From assembly GCF_016773205.1 (NCBI RefSeq), contig NZ_JAETWB010000010.1, forward strand, positions 62,001-126,000: a stretch of DNA of 64,000 nucleotides, given 5' to 3'. This document shows positions 34,365-42,224 of this stretch, in pieces. Position 1 is the first letter of the stretch. Every line of letters starts with the position of its first letter. A model generated the notes under the pieces. It saw only the letters and a program-made list of their open reading frames with translations, was not told where the DNA came from and searched no databases. The stretch is from Belnapia arida (GTDB lineage: Bacteria; Pseudomonadota; Alphaproteobacteria; Acetobacterales; Acetobacteraceae). Both the position numbers and the translations under genes were made by a program.

Positions 34365-35981
34365 CTAGCCAATCGGGCTGAAATCACCGTCTGCCACCGG
34401 GAGCTCAAGGAGAGCTTCGCAGTGCTCCGGGAGTTCGGAGATGCCCAGCAGAACCGCACCGCGATCGCCACCGTTGCCCGTCAGGACGCCATTCCAGCAG
34501 GCGAGCTGGGCTGCGTCGGGGGCGGCATCCAGCGTGTTCTCCAACACGCTCGACAAGAACTCGGTGTTGTCCAGATTGCTCCAAAGGTCGGCAAGGCTAT
34601 CGGCAAGGCCGTCCAGGCCTTCGCCATCAAGTTGCGCCACCAGGTTTCGTACTGTGCCCACTGCAGGAATGCTGCCGAAGGCGCTGTCGAACAGGCTGGT
34701 GACGGCGAAGCGGTCCGCACCGCCATCCTGCTGGTCGAGCGGCAAGGACAGGCCCATCGCTTCGGCAACATGCTGGCCGACAGCCGAGTTCTCCTGCACG
34801 CCCGTGAACAATCCGGCGCCCGGCCCAATGGCGAAGACCGGCACGTCCAGCGCCGTGTGACCGGTCGTCGTGAACTCGACGCCACCTTTGGTGCTCAGCA
34901 ATTCCGCCAGGGCAAGAGGGATATCTTCGTTGCCTTGCAGTTCGGTGATCTCGTCATCGCTCAGCGTCAGGCCGGTATACTGTGCGACGGTGTCGCGGAT
35001 GGAGGTGGCGTTGGCGACATCGAACTGCTCCGCCATGCCCTCGGCGGTTTCCGTAAAGTCGCGGAATACGGCGGGGGACGCATCAGCGGTCGGCTGTACC
35101 GTCATGCCGCCCGTGTCATGGTCGGCGACCATCACCACCAGCGTGTCCGGGTTCGCTTTCTGGAACTCCAGCACCTTTTGCATGCTCGCCTCGAAAGAGG
35201 ACAAGGCATGCATGGTTGTTGCGGCGTCGTTGCCGTGCCCGAAGGTATCGGTATTCTCCTCCTCCAGGAAAAGCACGAAGCCGTCCTTGTCCTTGGAGAG
35301 GGTATCGAGCGCCACCTCGGTCATCTGGGCCAGGCTCGGCTCCTCGGCAGGACGCTCGCCGATGGCGTCGAGGTAGTCTTTGTTGTTGAACAGGCCAAGG
35401 ACGCGTTCGCCATCGAAATCGGCCAACTCCTTGGCGTTCGAGACGTAGGCCATGCCCTGCTGTTCGGCGAGGCCGAACAGGTCGGTTCCGTCGGGCTGGG
35501 TGCCGCCCTCGCTCTCGGTGGTGAACTGGTTGCGGCCCGCACCCAGCACGACGTCCAACTGGTTGTCGCCGATATATTGCTGGGCGATGTCGGCCTGATT
35601 GCCGCGCAGCGGATTGCTCGCGCCGAAGGCGGCTGGGGACGCGTCGGTGATGGCGGCGGTGGAGACGATGCCCGTCGCCTTCCCGGCAGCGGAGGCGAGA
35701 TCGGTCACCGACTTGAGTTCGTTGCCGAAGAAGTCGACGCCAACGGAGCCGTTACGGGTCTTGACCCCGGTGGCGTAGGCATTGGCTCCAGCGGCCGAGT
35801 CCGTAATCGGATTGTTGAAGGAGTCGGTCTGCACCATCCCCTTCAGCAAGGGCTCCCAGACCGGAGCGTCGGGGCCTTCCTTGAAGTAGCGATAGTTTGC
35901 CAGATAGGCGGTAGAGGCTCCGTCGGGGAGCATGAAAATGACGTTCTTTGCCGTGTCAGGCGTCGGAAGCTCAGCAGCCAT
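34365..35981 (-). CDS. PhoA-type alkaline phosphatase with DUF4214-like C-terminal segment
   Basis: A 538-residue phosphatase. Two-metal site residues are visible: D20 in NVIFMLPDGAS, the nucleophile S62 in NPITDSAAGANAYATG, EEENTDTFGHGND, MVADHDTGGM and TTGHTALDVPVF. The enzyme frees phosphate from monoesters. Unlike periplasmic PhoA it has no N-terminal signal peptide. Residues about 440-530 (SLADLWSNLDNTEF, ACWNGVLTGNGGDRGAVLLGI) recall the DUF4214 module of proteins exported by type I secretion, so the C-terminus may carry the export signal; this is inference. The ATG has GGGGAG eight bases upstream, inside two alternative hairpins. Expression in phosphate limitation is likely, but no PHO box is recognised. 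Confidence 0.85.
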   Translation of the reverse strand: MAAELPTPDTAKNVIFMLPDGASTAYLANYRYFKEGPDAPVWEPLLKGMVQTDSFNNPITDSAAGANAYATGVKTRNGSVGVDFFGNELKSVTDLASAAGKATGIVSTAAITDASPAAFGASNPLRGNQADIAQQYIGDNQLDVVLGAGRNQFTTESEGGTQPDGTDLFGLAEQQGMAYVSNAKELADFDGERVLGLFNNKDYLDAIGERPAEEPSLAQMTEVALDTLSKDKDGFVLFLEEENTDTFGHGNDAATTMHALSSFEASMQKVLEFQKANPDTLVVMVADHDTGGMTVQPTADASPAVFRDFTETAEGMAEQFDVANATSIRDTVAQYTGLTLSDDEITELQGNEDIPLALAELLSTKGGVEFTTTGHTALDVPVFAIGPGAGLFTGVQENSAVGQHVAEAMGLSLPLDQQDGGADRFAVTSLFDSAFGSIPAVGTVRNLVAQLDGEGLDGLADSLADLWSNLDNTEFLSSVLENTLDAAPDAAQLACWNGVLTGNGGDRGAVLLGISELPEHCEALLELPVADGDFSPIG

Positions 35982-35988
35982 AATAGGT

Positions 35989-36018
35989 TCTCCCCGAAGG
36001 AGACAGCTTTTGCTGTCT
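35989..36018 (-). promoter_or_regulatory. Two mutually exclusive hairpins over the phosphatase ribosome site
   Basis: In the leader RNA, AGACAGC-AAAA-GCTGTCT (36018 to 36001) can form a perfect 7-bp hairpin. The next segment TCTCC-TTCGG-GGAGA (36003 to 35989) can form a second hairpin that buries the GGGGAG ribosome site. They share the bases 36003-36001, so only one can form fully at a time. This could be a translational switch, for example for temperature or a protein ligand. It is a structure seen in the sequence; function is inferred. Confidence 0.45.
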
Positions 36019-36637
36019 GCCGGCAGGTTAACCGGGCGCCATTTTATAGTAAGGGATAGTATATGATGCTTTGTTGAAGCTTTATATTTCGTTTCAAGGT
36101 GGCGGAATGTTTGTAAATTAAGTGATGTATTTTACTTTGTCGATGCGATATCCGCCTGCGGTTCAAACGCAATAAATTTTGTCCGGGGGTTGCCTTGAAT
36201 GAATGCCGCAGGTTGCGTTTCACTGGGACGTTCTCCCGGTCGCGTCCGGGCTGGTGGCGTGGAAACAGGTCGCAGCTGAGAGGACAGCTTTCACAACAAT
36301 CCTGATATGGGTCTCGTCCTACAGCATGACGAAGCGATGCCTCTGTGGCAGGCTGTGCCACAATGCCGGACAAGTGCAAGTGGCCGGCAGACAGTTGGGT
36401 ATCGCTCACGGCGCTGATGGCCCCAGCGCCGTGTAGCGCGAGCGCCGGGCCGCTCACTTGTCGGAACCTTGTCCATAAGCATCGTAGGTTACCGGCTCCA
36501 CGCCGCGCAGGCGCAGCCGGTCTGCAGGCAATGGAGCGATGCCGCGGCCGGTACACGACCCTCCACATGGAATTGGACGCCGGCATCTCGACTGCAGGCG
36601 TTACAAGCGCCGCCGGGCCTCGATTACGAGAGGGTAT
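36019..36637. other. Phosphatase promoter region with an A/T-rich island; no gene recognised
   Basis: About 620 bases. Positions roughly 36040-36190 are far more A/T-rich than the rest of the window and probably contain the phosphatase promoter; ATAGTA occurs twice there (36046 and 36056), ten bases apart. From 36190 to 36637 only unsupported short frames are present. Confidence 0.4.
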
Positions 36638-37315
36638 TCACCGGCGCTCAGCCCAGGCCAGACCCTCAGCCGCGGAAAACGAGACGGTCGACACCAGCCT
36701 TTGCTTGGCATAGGCCGCCTCGCCGGCACCCCCTGCGCGATCCTCCGTATGCACGGCTTCCATGACATAGCGCCCGGCCCAGGGCGTAGCGATCGTAACG
36801 CGGCCCTCCGCGTCGGTGTGCAGCCGGCGCTCCCAGCGCGGCGGGGCCACCACGGTCACCTCGGCACGAGGCAGGGGGTTGCCACGCAGCAACAGGGTGA
36901 AGCTGTTGGCGCCCGGCGCGACGGGTACCAGCTCCAACTCCATGACGCCGCGCGTCTCGGCTCGCCCTTCGCGCGCCAGCATGATGGGCCGGGTGCGCTG
37001 CTCCGGCGTACGGCCGTATGGGGTCAGGCCATCTTCCACCAGTCGCACGTCACCGCTCCCGGAGGGCAGGCTGGCCTGGACGTGGTCGGCCTCGCGGCGA
37101 AGGGGCAGCGGCTTCGACGGGTCGTCCATGAAGATGCGAGGGCTGGCAATACGGTCGAGCAGCCCGCCGCTACGCTCCCGCGTATCCTCGACCGGCTCGC
37201 CGAAATAGGCCCGTACCGTATCCCCCTCACGCTCGAGCCAGACCTGATGCGCCGCGACGGGAAGCGGTGCGGCCAGCAGCGTGGCCACCAGCATCACGAT
37301 GCGTGTCTTGTTCAT
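36638..37315 (-). CDS. DUF4198 family periplasmic protein
   Basis: A 225-residue exported protein. A signal peptide with VMLVATLLAAPLPVAAHQVW ends near residue 22, and the mature start HQVWLEREGDTVRAYFGE is typical of DUF4198. Family members are often encoded with metal or siderophore uptake genes and have an immunoglobulin-like C-terminal half (LLRGNPLPRAEVTVVAPPRW, then GRVTIATPWAGRYVMEA). The exact role is unknown. It is the last gene of the TonB-receptor operon read leftward, 17 bases after DUF3325. Confidence 0.82.
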   Translation of the reverse strand: MNKTRIVMLVATLLAAPLPVAAHQVWLEREGDTVRAYFGEPVEDTRERSGGLLDRIASPRIFMDDPSKPLPLRREADHVQASLPSGSGDVRLVEDGLTPYGRTPEQRTRPIMLAREGRAETRGVMELELVPVAPGANSFTLLLRGNPLPRAEVTVVAPPRWERRLHTDAEGRVTIATPWAGRYVMEAVHTEDRAGGAGEAAYAKQRLVSTVSFSAAEGLAWAERR

Positions 37316-37332
37316 GTCATTTTTCCTTCGGG

Positions 37333-37653
37333 TCAGGACGCAAGCAGCAGGCCAAGCGTCGGCAGGACCAGGGCGAGCCCGGCTGCGAGGCGCGGCACAT
37401 AGGCCAGCAGGAGGGTCAGCAGCAGGGCGGCGGCGGTCAGCATCCCGCACCACAGCACGCTGCCGCCTCCCCAGCCGGCGAGAGCGAGGCAGGGCAGCGG
37501 GGAGGTCAGCAGCAGCAGCCAGCCGGCGAGGCGCAGCACCAGCCGCAGCCCGGGCGGGATTTGCCGCCGGCCGAGCACCTGCTCGTGGTGTCGCTCCATG
37601 GCCAGACAGAGCGCGGTGAAGCCGGCATAGGGCAAGGCAAGGCCAAGCATCAT
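37333..37653 (-). CDS. DUF3325 family membrane protein
   Basis: A 106-residue protein with three or four hydrophobic segments and the motif LCLAMERHHEQVLGRR after the first helix, typical of DUF3325. These proteins accompany PepSY-TM proteins in iron-siderophore operons. ATGs at 37653 and 37650 are both possible; the first overlaps the stop of the PepSY gene (TGATG). A function in reducing or releasing imported iron complexes together with the PepSY partner is likely but unproven. Confidence 0.8.
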   Translation of the reverse strand: MMLGLALPYAGFTALCLAMERHHEQVLGRRQIPPGLRLVLRLAGWLLLLTSPLPCLALAGWGGGSVLWCGMLTAAALLLTLLLAYVPRLAAGLALVLPTLGLLLAS

Positions 37654-39230
37654 CACTCGGCCGCTTCCGCCGTGGCGAGCGGCGCGGCGGCACGGCACCT
37701 CGTGCCCGGCCGCGTTCGCCCGTGCTGCGCCACCAACAGGGCGACCGCGCCGAGCGCGGCGCCGAGCGCCAGCAGCCCAAGGTCGAAGCCAGCGCGGATC
37801 CAGTCGCCCTCGGCCAGGGTCACGCCGAGATGGCGGCGGGTGATGGCGAAGTTGAGCAGCGGCAGCAGCGCGAAAAGGAGGGCGCCAAGGCCGAGCTGCT
37901 CCACCCAGGCCCGCCGGCCGCTCCGCAGCAGCGGGTGCAGCAGGCAGAGGCCCCAGGCGGCGAAGAAGAGGTGGATCTCCCACTCCGCCCGGCCCTCCAT
38001 CTGCGCCGGGAGCAGCCGGTTGGCCCAGAAGAAGGTGGCCATGGCGACCGGCAGCCCGGCGATGGCCGCGATGTTGAGGTGTTCGACCAGCCGCGTGCCG
38101 AAGCCGACCCGGCCGCGCTTCTCCGCCTGCTGCCGGGTCCGCACCGCCCAGAGGACGCAGCCCGTGGCCACCATCACGCTGCCGGCGAGGCCCGAAAGCA
38201 GGAACAGCCCGCGCAGCAGCGGCCCGGCGAAGCGGCCGACATGCAGCCCGTACATCACGCCGCGCGTCTCCGCCGCCGGCAGCGCCGCCTCGCCGGTGGC
38301 CGAGATCAGGACGCCGGTCGTGCCATCGAAGAGCAGGGATTGGGGATTGAAAGAGATCCGCTCGGAGTCCTGGCGCACCAGCTGAATGGTCGCCCGCGCA
38401 TCACCCGGGTTCTGCACGGCGATGCGGCCGACGCTGCCGCCCTCCCAGCGCCGCGCGGCCTCCTCCACCAGCGGCCCGATCTCGACCAGCGGCGCCGGCC
38501 GGCCGGCCGGCCGCGTCACCGGAGCATTGCCAAAGATGTCGGCATTCATCGCCGCACGGTCGCCCTTGTAGGCGAGCTGCGCGCCCCAGGGCATCGTCAG
38601 GAACATCAGCGTGACGAGGCCCGTGTAGGTGATCATCAGGTGATAGGGCAAAGCGAGGACGGCGGCGACGGCATGGCCGTCCAGCCAGGACCGCTGCCCC
38701 TTGCCGGGGCGGAAGGTGAAGAAGTCGGCGAAGATGCGGCGATGGGTGACGATGCCGCTGATGATCGCCACCAGCATGAACATCGCGCAGACGCTGACGA
38801 TCCAGCGCGCCACGATCGGCGACATGTAGTGCAGGTCGAAATGGAAGCGGTAGAAGAACTCGCCGCCGCGCGTCGCCCGCGCGGTCAGCACCTCGCCGGT
38901 CACGGGGTGCAGGGCGGCATCGCGGAAGCCGCGCCGGTTCGGCGCCTGCGGGTCGCGCCAGAACACCCGCGCCACCGGGTCCCGCGCCGTCGGCATGCCG
39001 ATGGTCCAGCTCTGCGAGCCGGGCGCGATGCGTGCCATCGCCTCCATCAGCCGGGGCGCAATGTCGGGGCCGGGCCGCGTCACCTCGAGTTCTGGCCGCA
39101 TCCAGAGCGAGATCTCCGGCCGGAGATAGGCGGCCGTCCCGGTCAGGAAGACCGCGAAGAGCACCCAGCCGACGAGGAGGCCGGACCAGGTGTGCAGCCA
39201 GGCCATGCTCTGGCGGAAGCCGGGCTTCAT
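37653..39230 (-). CDS. PepSY-associated TM-helix protein (siderophore-operon type)
   Basis: A 525-residue inner-membrane protein with about four large membrane segments at the start, middle and end. The first, HTWSGLLVGWVLFAVFLTGTAAY, and FHFDLHYMSPIVARWIVSVCAMFMLVAIISGIVTHRRIF carry the paired His that suggest heme binding, as in FoxB-like reductases that free iron from siderophores at the inner membrane. LPYHLMITYTGLVTLMFLTMPWG supports the family. GGGGGG lies just upstream of the ATG. It is coupled to DUF3649 upstream (4-base overlap) and DUF3325 downstream. Confidence 0.88.
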   Translation of the reverse strand: MKPGFRQSMAWLHTWSGLLVGWVLFAVFLTGTAAYLRPEISLWMRPELEVTRPGPDIAPRLMEAMARIAPGSQSWTIGMPTARDPVARVFWRDPQAPNRRGFRDAALHPVTGEVLTARATRGGEFFYRFHFDLHYMSPIVARWIVSVCAMFMLVAIISGIVTHRRIFADFFTFRPGKGQRSWLDGHAVAAVLALPYHLMITYTGLVTLMFLTMPWGAQLAYKGDRAAMNADIFGNAPVTRPAGRPAPLVEIGPLVEEAARRWEGGSVGRIAVQNPGDARATIQLVRQDSERISFNPQSLLFDGTTGVLISATGEAALPAAETRGVMYGLHVGRFAGPLLRGLFLLSGLAGSVMVATGCVLWAVRTRQQAEKRGRVGFGTRLVEHLNIAAIAGLPVAMATFFWANRLLPAQMEGRAEWEIHLFFAAWGLCLLHPLLRSGRRAWVEQLGLGALLFALLPLLNFAITRRHLGVTLAEGDWIRAGFDLGLLALGAALGAVALLVAQHGRTRPGTRCRAAAPLATAEAAE

Positions 39231-39511
39231 GCGGCCCCCCCGGATTGCAGAAGCCAGAGCAGCCCGCCGAGCAGCGCCGCCGGCAGGGCCAGCCCGGCCC
39301 AGGCCCGCCAGGCGCTGCGGACGGCGAAGACATAGACGACGGCGCCGGCATGGATGGCGAAGGCCAGCATGGCGCCGGTCATCACCGCCTCCGCCCGCGG
39401 CAGGGCGAGGCCGAGGGCACAACAGGCGGCGACGAGCGAGGCGAGCAGGTAGCCGCCGAGGATCGCGGCGATGCTGCGCGACAGGACGCCGGTCCAAGGC
39501 GGCAGGCGCAT
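39227..39511 (-). CDS. DUF3649 family membrane protein
   Basis: A 94-residue protein with about three hydrophobic helices (AAILGGYLLASLVAACCALG, AMLAFAIHAGAVVYVFAV, LPAALLGGLLWLLQ), matching DUF3649 of siderophore operons. The ATG at 39511 overlaps the stop of the TonB receptor (TGATG). The end overlaps the PepSY gene start. Role unknown; always seen with PepSY-TM and DUF3325 partners. Confidence 0.8.
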   Translation of the reverse strand: MRLPPWTGVLSRSIAAILGGYLLASLVAACCALGLALPRAEAVMTGAMLAFAIHAGAVVYVFAVRSAWRAWAGLALPAALLGGLLWLLQSGGAA

Positions 39512-41769
39512 CAGAAGCGGTGCCTCACCGTGGCGATGACGCTGCGGCGGAAGCCGTACCAGCACCAGGCATAGGTGTTGCAGGTCGAGACGTAGTCGGT
39601 GTCGAAGAGGTTGGTGACGTTCACCTGCAGGCTGGTGTTGCCGAGGCTCGGGGCGATCTTGCCGAGGTCGTAGCGCCCGACCAGGTCGACCAGCGTGTAG
39701 TCCGGCACCTTCAGCGTGTTCGCCGTGTCGCCCCAGCTGGAGCCGACATAGCGGACGCCCGCGCCGATGCCGGCGCCTTCCAGGCGGTGGCCGGGCTGGA
39801 AGGTGTAGTTGGCCCAGACCGAGGCGAGAAGGTCCGGCACGCCGACCGGCGTCGTGCCCTTCTCTGCCCGTGTCGTCGTGCGGTTGCCGGCGATGCCTCG
39901 GTTCTCGACGACCGTGGCGTTGCTCTGCGTCACCTCGGCATCGAGGTAGGTGAAGGCGCCGGTGACGTCGAGGCCGTTCGCCAGGCTGGCCTTGGCCTCG
40001 AGCTCCACGCCGCGCGAGCGGACCTCGCCGGTCTGGATCGAGTATCGGCTGTCGTTCGGGTCCGTCGTCAGCACGTTCTGCCGCGTCAGGTCGAAGGCGG
40101 CGACGGAGAACAGCGCGTTGGTGCCGGGCGGCTGGTAACGCAGGCCGACCTCATATTGCCGGCCCGTGGTGGGATCGAAGGGCCGGGCGCCGCGGGCCGG
40201 CGCGAAGCTGCCGGATTGCGGCTCGAAGCTTTCGGCATAGGAGAAGTAGGGCGCGAAGCCGCTGTCGAAGAGGTAGACGATGCCGGCGCGGCCGGTGAAG
40301 GCGCCGACATCCTGGGTGCTGCGCGTCGCGGAACGGCTGGCGAAGGTCTCCGTCACCGTGTCGCTGTCGTAGCTGTCATAGCGGCCGCCGAGCTGGATGG
40401 CGACGCGGCCGATGCGGATCTGGTCCTGCGCATAGACGCCGAGGCTGTTCTGGTCCTGCACCGCCCGCGTCTGGTAGCTGAGCGGGCGGATGGCGACGCC
40501 GTCATAGACCGGGCTGAACACGTCATAGGAGGGCGCGACCGGCTCGAAGCCGCTGAAGGTCCGGCTGCGCACGTTGTAATAGTCGAGGCCCGTCAACAGC
40601 GTATGCGCCACAGGACCGGTCGCGAAGCGCGATTCCAGGTGCGTGTCGAGGGTGATGGTGTCGAAGGAGACGTTCGAACCTGTCGTCGACCGCTGGACGG
40701 TGCGGAAATCCGGCAGCAGGCTGTTGGTGAAGCCGCCATAGAGCTGCCGGTAGTAGCCGTCCGAATGCGCGTAGCGGAAATTCTGCCGCAGCGTGAAGGT
40801 GTCGTTGAAGCGGTGCTCTGCGAGGTAGCCGATCTGGTACTGGGTGCGGTTCAGCCGGTCGAAATTAGGGTTGCCGTCCCATCGCCCGGTCGGGATGCGG
40901 CCATTCGGGTTCGGCAGGACCGACCCATAGGCCGGCACCGAGCCGTAGGAGCCGCCCTGCGGATCGCGCTGGTAGAGGCCGAGCAAGGTGATCGTGGTGT
41001 CGTTGGTCGGCTTTAGGGTGAGAGAAGGCGCGATGAAGTAGCGCTCCTCCTCCACCCGGTCGATCTGCGTGTCGGACCGGGTGTAGGAGCCGGTGACGCG
41101 GCCGAGCACGGTGCGGTTCTCGTTCAGCGCGCCGCTCAGGTCGAGCCCGCCGCGGAAGGTGCCGTAGCTGCCACCTTGCAGCAGCAATTCGCGGTAGGGG
41201 GTGTCGGTCGGGCGCTTGCTGACGAAATTCACCAGCCCGCCCGGGCTCGACTGGCCGTAGAGCACCGAGGGCGGGCCGCGCAGCACGTCCACCCGCTCCA
41301 TCCGATAGATGTCGACGCTGGGGTTGGCGTCGCGCCCGCCGAAGAGGCGCATGCCGTCGAGGAATTGCGGCACGGTGAAGCCGCGGATGAAATACTGGTC
41401 GAGCCGCAGCGCCACGGCGCCGCGTGTGTCGGTGGCGACGCCTGGGGTGTAGCGGAGCACGCCATTGGCGTTTTGTGCCGCCTGCGCCTCGATTTGGTCC
41501 CGCGTGATGGTCGAGATGGACTGGGGCGTCTCCAGCACCGGTGTATCGGTCTTGGTTGCCGTGCTGCTGACGGGCGCGAGATAGCCCTGAACCGGCCCAT
41601 GCCCCCGGTTCCGGTCGGCGGCGATATTAAGTTCCGGGAGTGCGACAGCCTCGCCGGAGGGAACAGGCGCCGCGGTCTGCGCCCAGGCCGGTTGCGACAC
41701 CGCCAGCGCGAAAACAAGGGCTTTCCCAACCCCCAGCCTACCGGTGGCAGGCGCTGTTGCATCCGGCAT
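39511..41769 (-). CDS. TonB-dependent siderophore receptor
   Basis: A 752-residue receptor. The signal peptide (LVFALAVSQPAWAQ) ends near residue 31. The plug has TKTDTPVLETPQSISTITRDQIEAQA, YFIRGF and VDVLRGPPSVLYGQSSPGGLVNFVSK; the barrel ends in VIATVRHRF with terminal Phe. It is of the FhuE/FoxA-type siderophore receptor class and would import a ferric hydroxamate or similar. It leads an operon with DUF3649, PepSY, DUF3325 and DUF4198 genes. A Fur box 59 bases upstream indicates repression by iron. Confidence 0.92.
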   Translation of the reverse strand: MPDATAPATGRLGVGKALVFALAVSQPAWAQTAAPVPSGEAVALPELNIAADRNRGHGPVQGYLAPVSSTATKTDTPVLETPQSISTITRDQIEAQAAQNANGVLRYTPGVATDTRGAVALRLDQYFIRGFTVPQFLDGMRLFGGRDANPSVDIYRMERVDVLRGPPSVLYGQSSPGGLVNFVSKRPTDTPYRELLLQGGSYGTFRGGLDLSGALNENRTVLGRVTGSYTRSDTQIDRVEEERYFIAPSLTLKPTNDTTITLLGLYQRDPQGGSYGSVPAYGSVLPNPNGRIPTGRWDGNPNFDRLNRTQYQIGYLAEHRFNDTFTLRQNFRYAHSDGYYRQLYGGFTNSLLPDFRTVQRSTTGSNVSFDTITLDTHLESRFATGPVAHTLLTGLDYYNVRSRTFSGFEPVAPSYDVFSPVYDGVAIRPLSYQTRAVQDQNSLGVYAQDQIRIGRVAIQLGGRYDSYDSDTVTETFASRSATRSTQDVGAFTGRAGIVYLFDSGFAPYFSYAESFEPQSGSFAPARGARPFDPTTGRQYEVGLRYQPPGTNALFSVAAFDLTRQNVLTTDPNDSRYSIQTGEVRSRGVELEAKASLANGLDVTGAFTYLDAEVTQSNATVVENRGIAGNRTTTRAEKGTTPVGVPDLLASVWANYTFQPGHRLEGAGIGAGVRYVGSSWGDTANTLKVPDYTLVDLVGRYDLGKIAPSLGNTSLQVNVTNLFDTDYVSTCNTYAWCWYGFRRSVIATVRHRF

Positions 41770-41827
41770 CGAAAATCCTGTCCCAAACTTCAGGCTGGGC
41801 GGATTAGCAAACTGTCATGCTTTATGC

Positions 41828-41846
41828 AAATGAGAGTCAATCTCAT
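41828..41846 (-). promoter_or_regulatory. Fur box upstream of the siderophore receptor
   Basis: AAATGAGAGTCAATCTCAT at 41828-41846 has arms ATGAGA and TCTCAT separated by five bases and closely resembles the classic Fur operator (ATGAGAATnATTCTCAT). It lies 59 bases upstream of the receptor ATG, inside an A/T-richer promoter. It predicts iron repression of the five-gene operon. Confidence 0.8.
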
Positions 41847-42224
41847 CACGCGGCGTCGTATGAAATCGCTTTTGACTAGCCGGCCCGGCGGTGACAGTGT
41901 CGGTCGGAATCGGTGACATGCCGAGGAAGAAGTTCCTGCTTGATGCCAGCAGGGCACACCAGCGTTTAGGGTTACGCGCCCTGCGGCGATTGCCCTGCGG
42001 CGCGCTGTGGAGACCAGCCGCCATGCTCTCGCCGGGTTGTGGCAGGACGCAGGCGGCACGGTTCCCCGCCCATCTCGGCACCGGCCGGTGATCCCTTGCA
42101 GCATCCTCCAGACCGGCGCATGTCTAGGAATCAAGGCCTTCTGTGGAAGCGCCGGGTGAGTTCGTGGCTGAGGCTTCGGTGCCGGCACACCTGATACGCC
42201 AGGGGGGTGCGGCGGCGTTGGCGA
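41847..42224. other. Intergenic region, no gene recognised
   Basis: About 380 bases between the Fur-controlled operon and the end of the leftward histidine kinase. Only unsupported short frames are seen; no repeat or hairpin stands out. Confidence 0.35.

Noticed and set aside
38500-38520. GGCC-rich run that could fold as a hairpin
   Set aside because: Lies inside the PepSY coding region and is explained by codon use (Pro/Ala/Gly).
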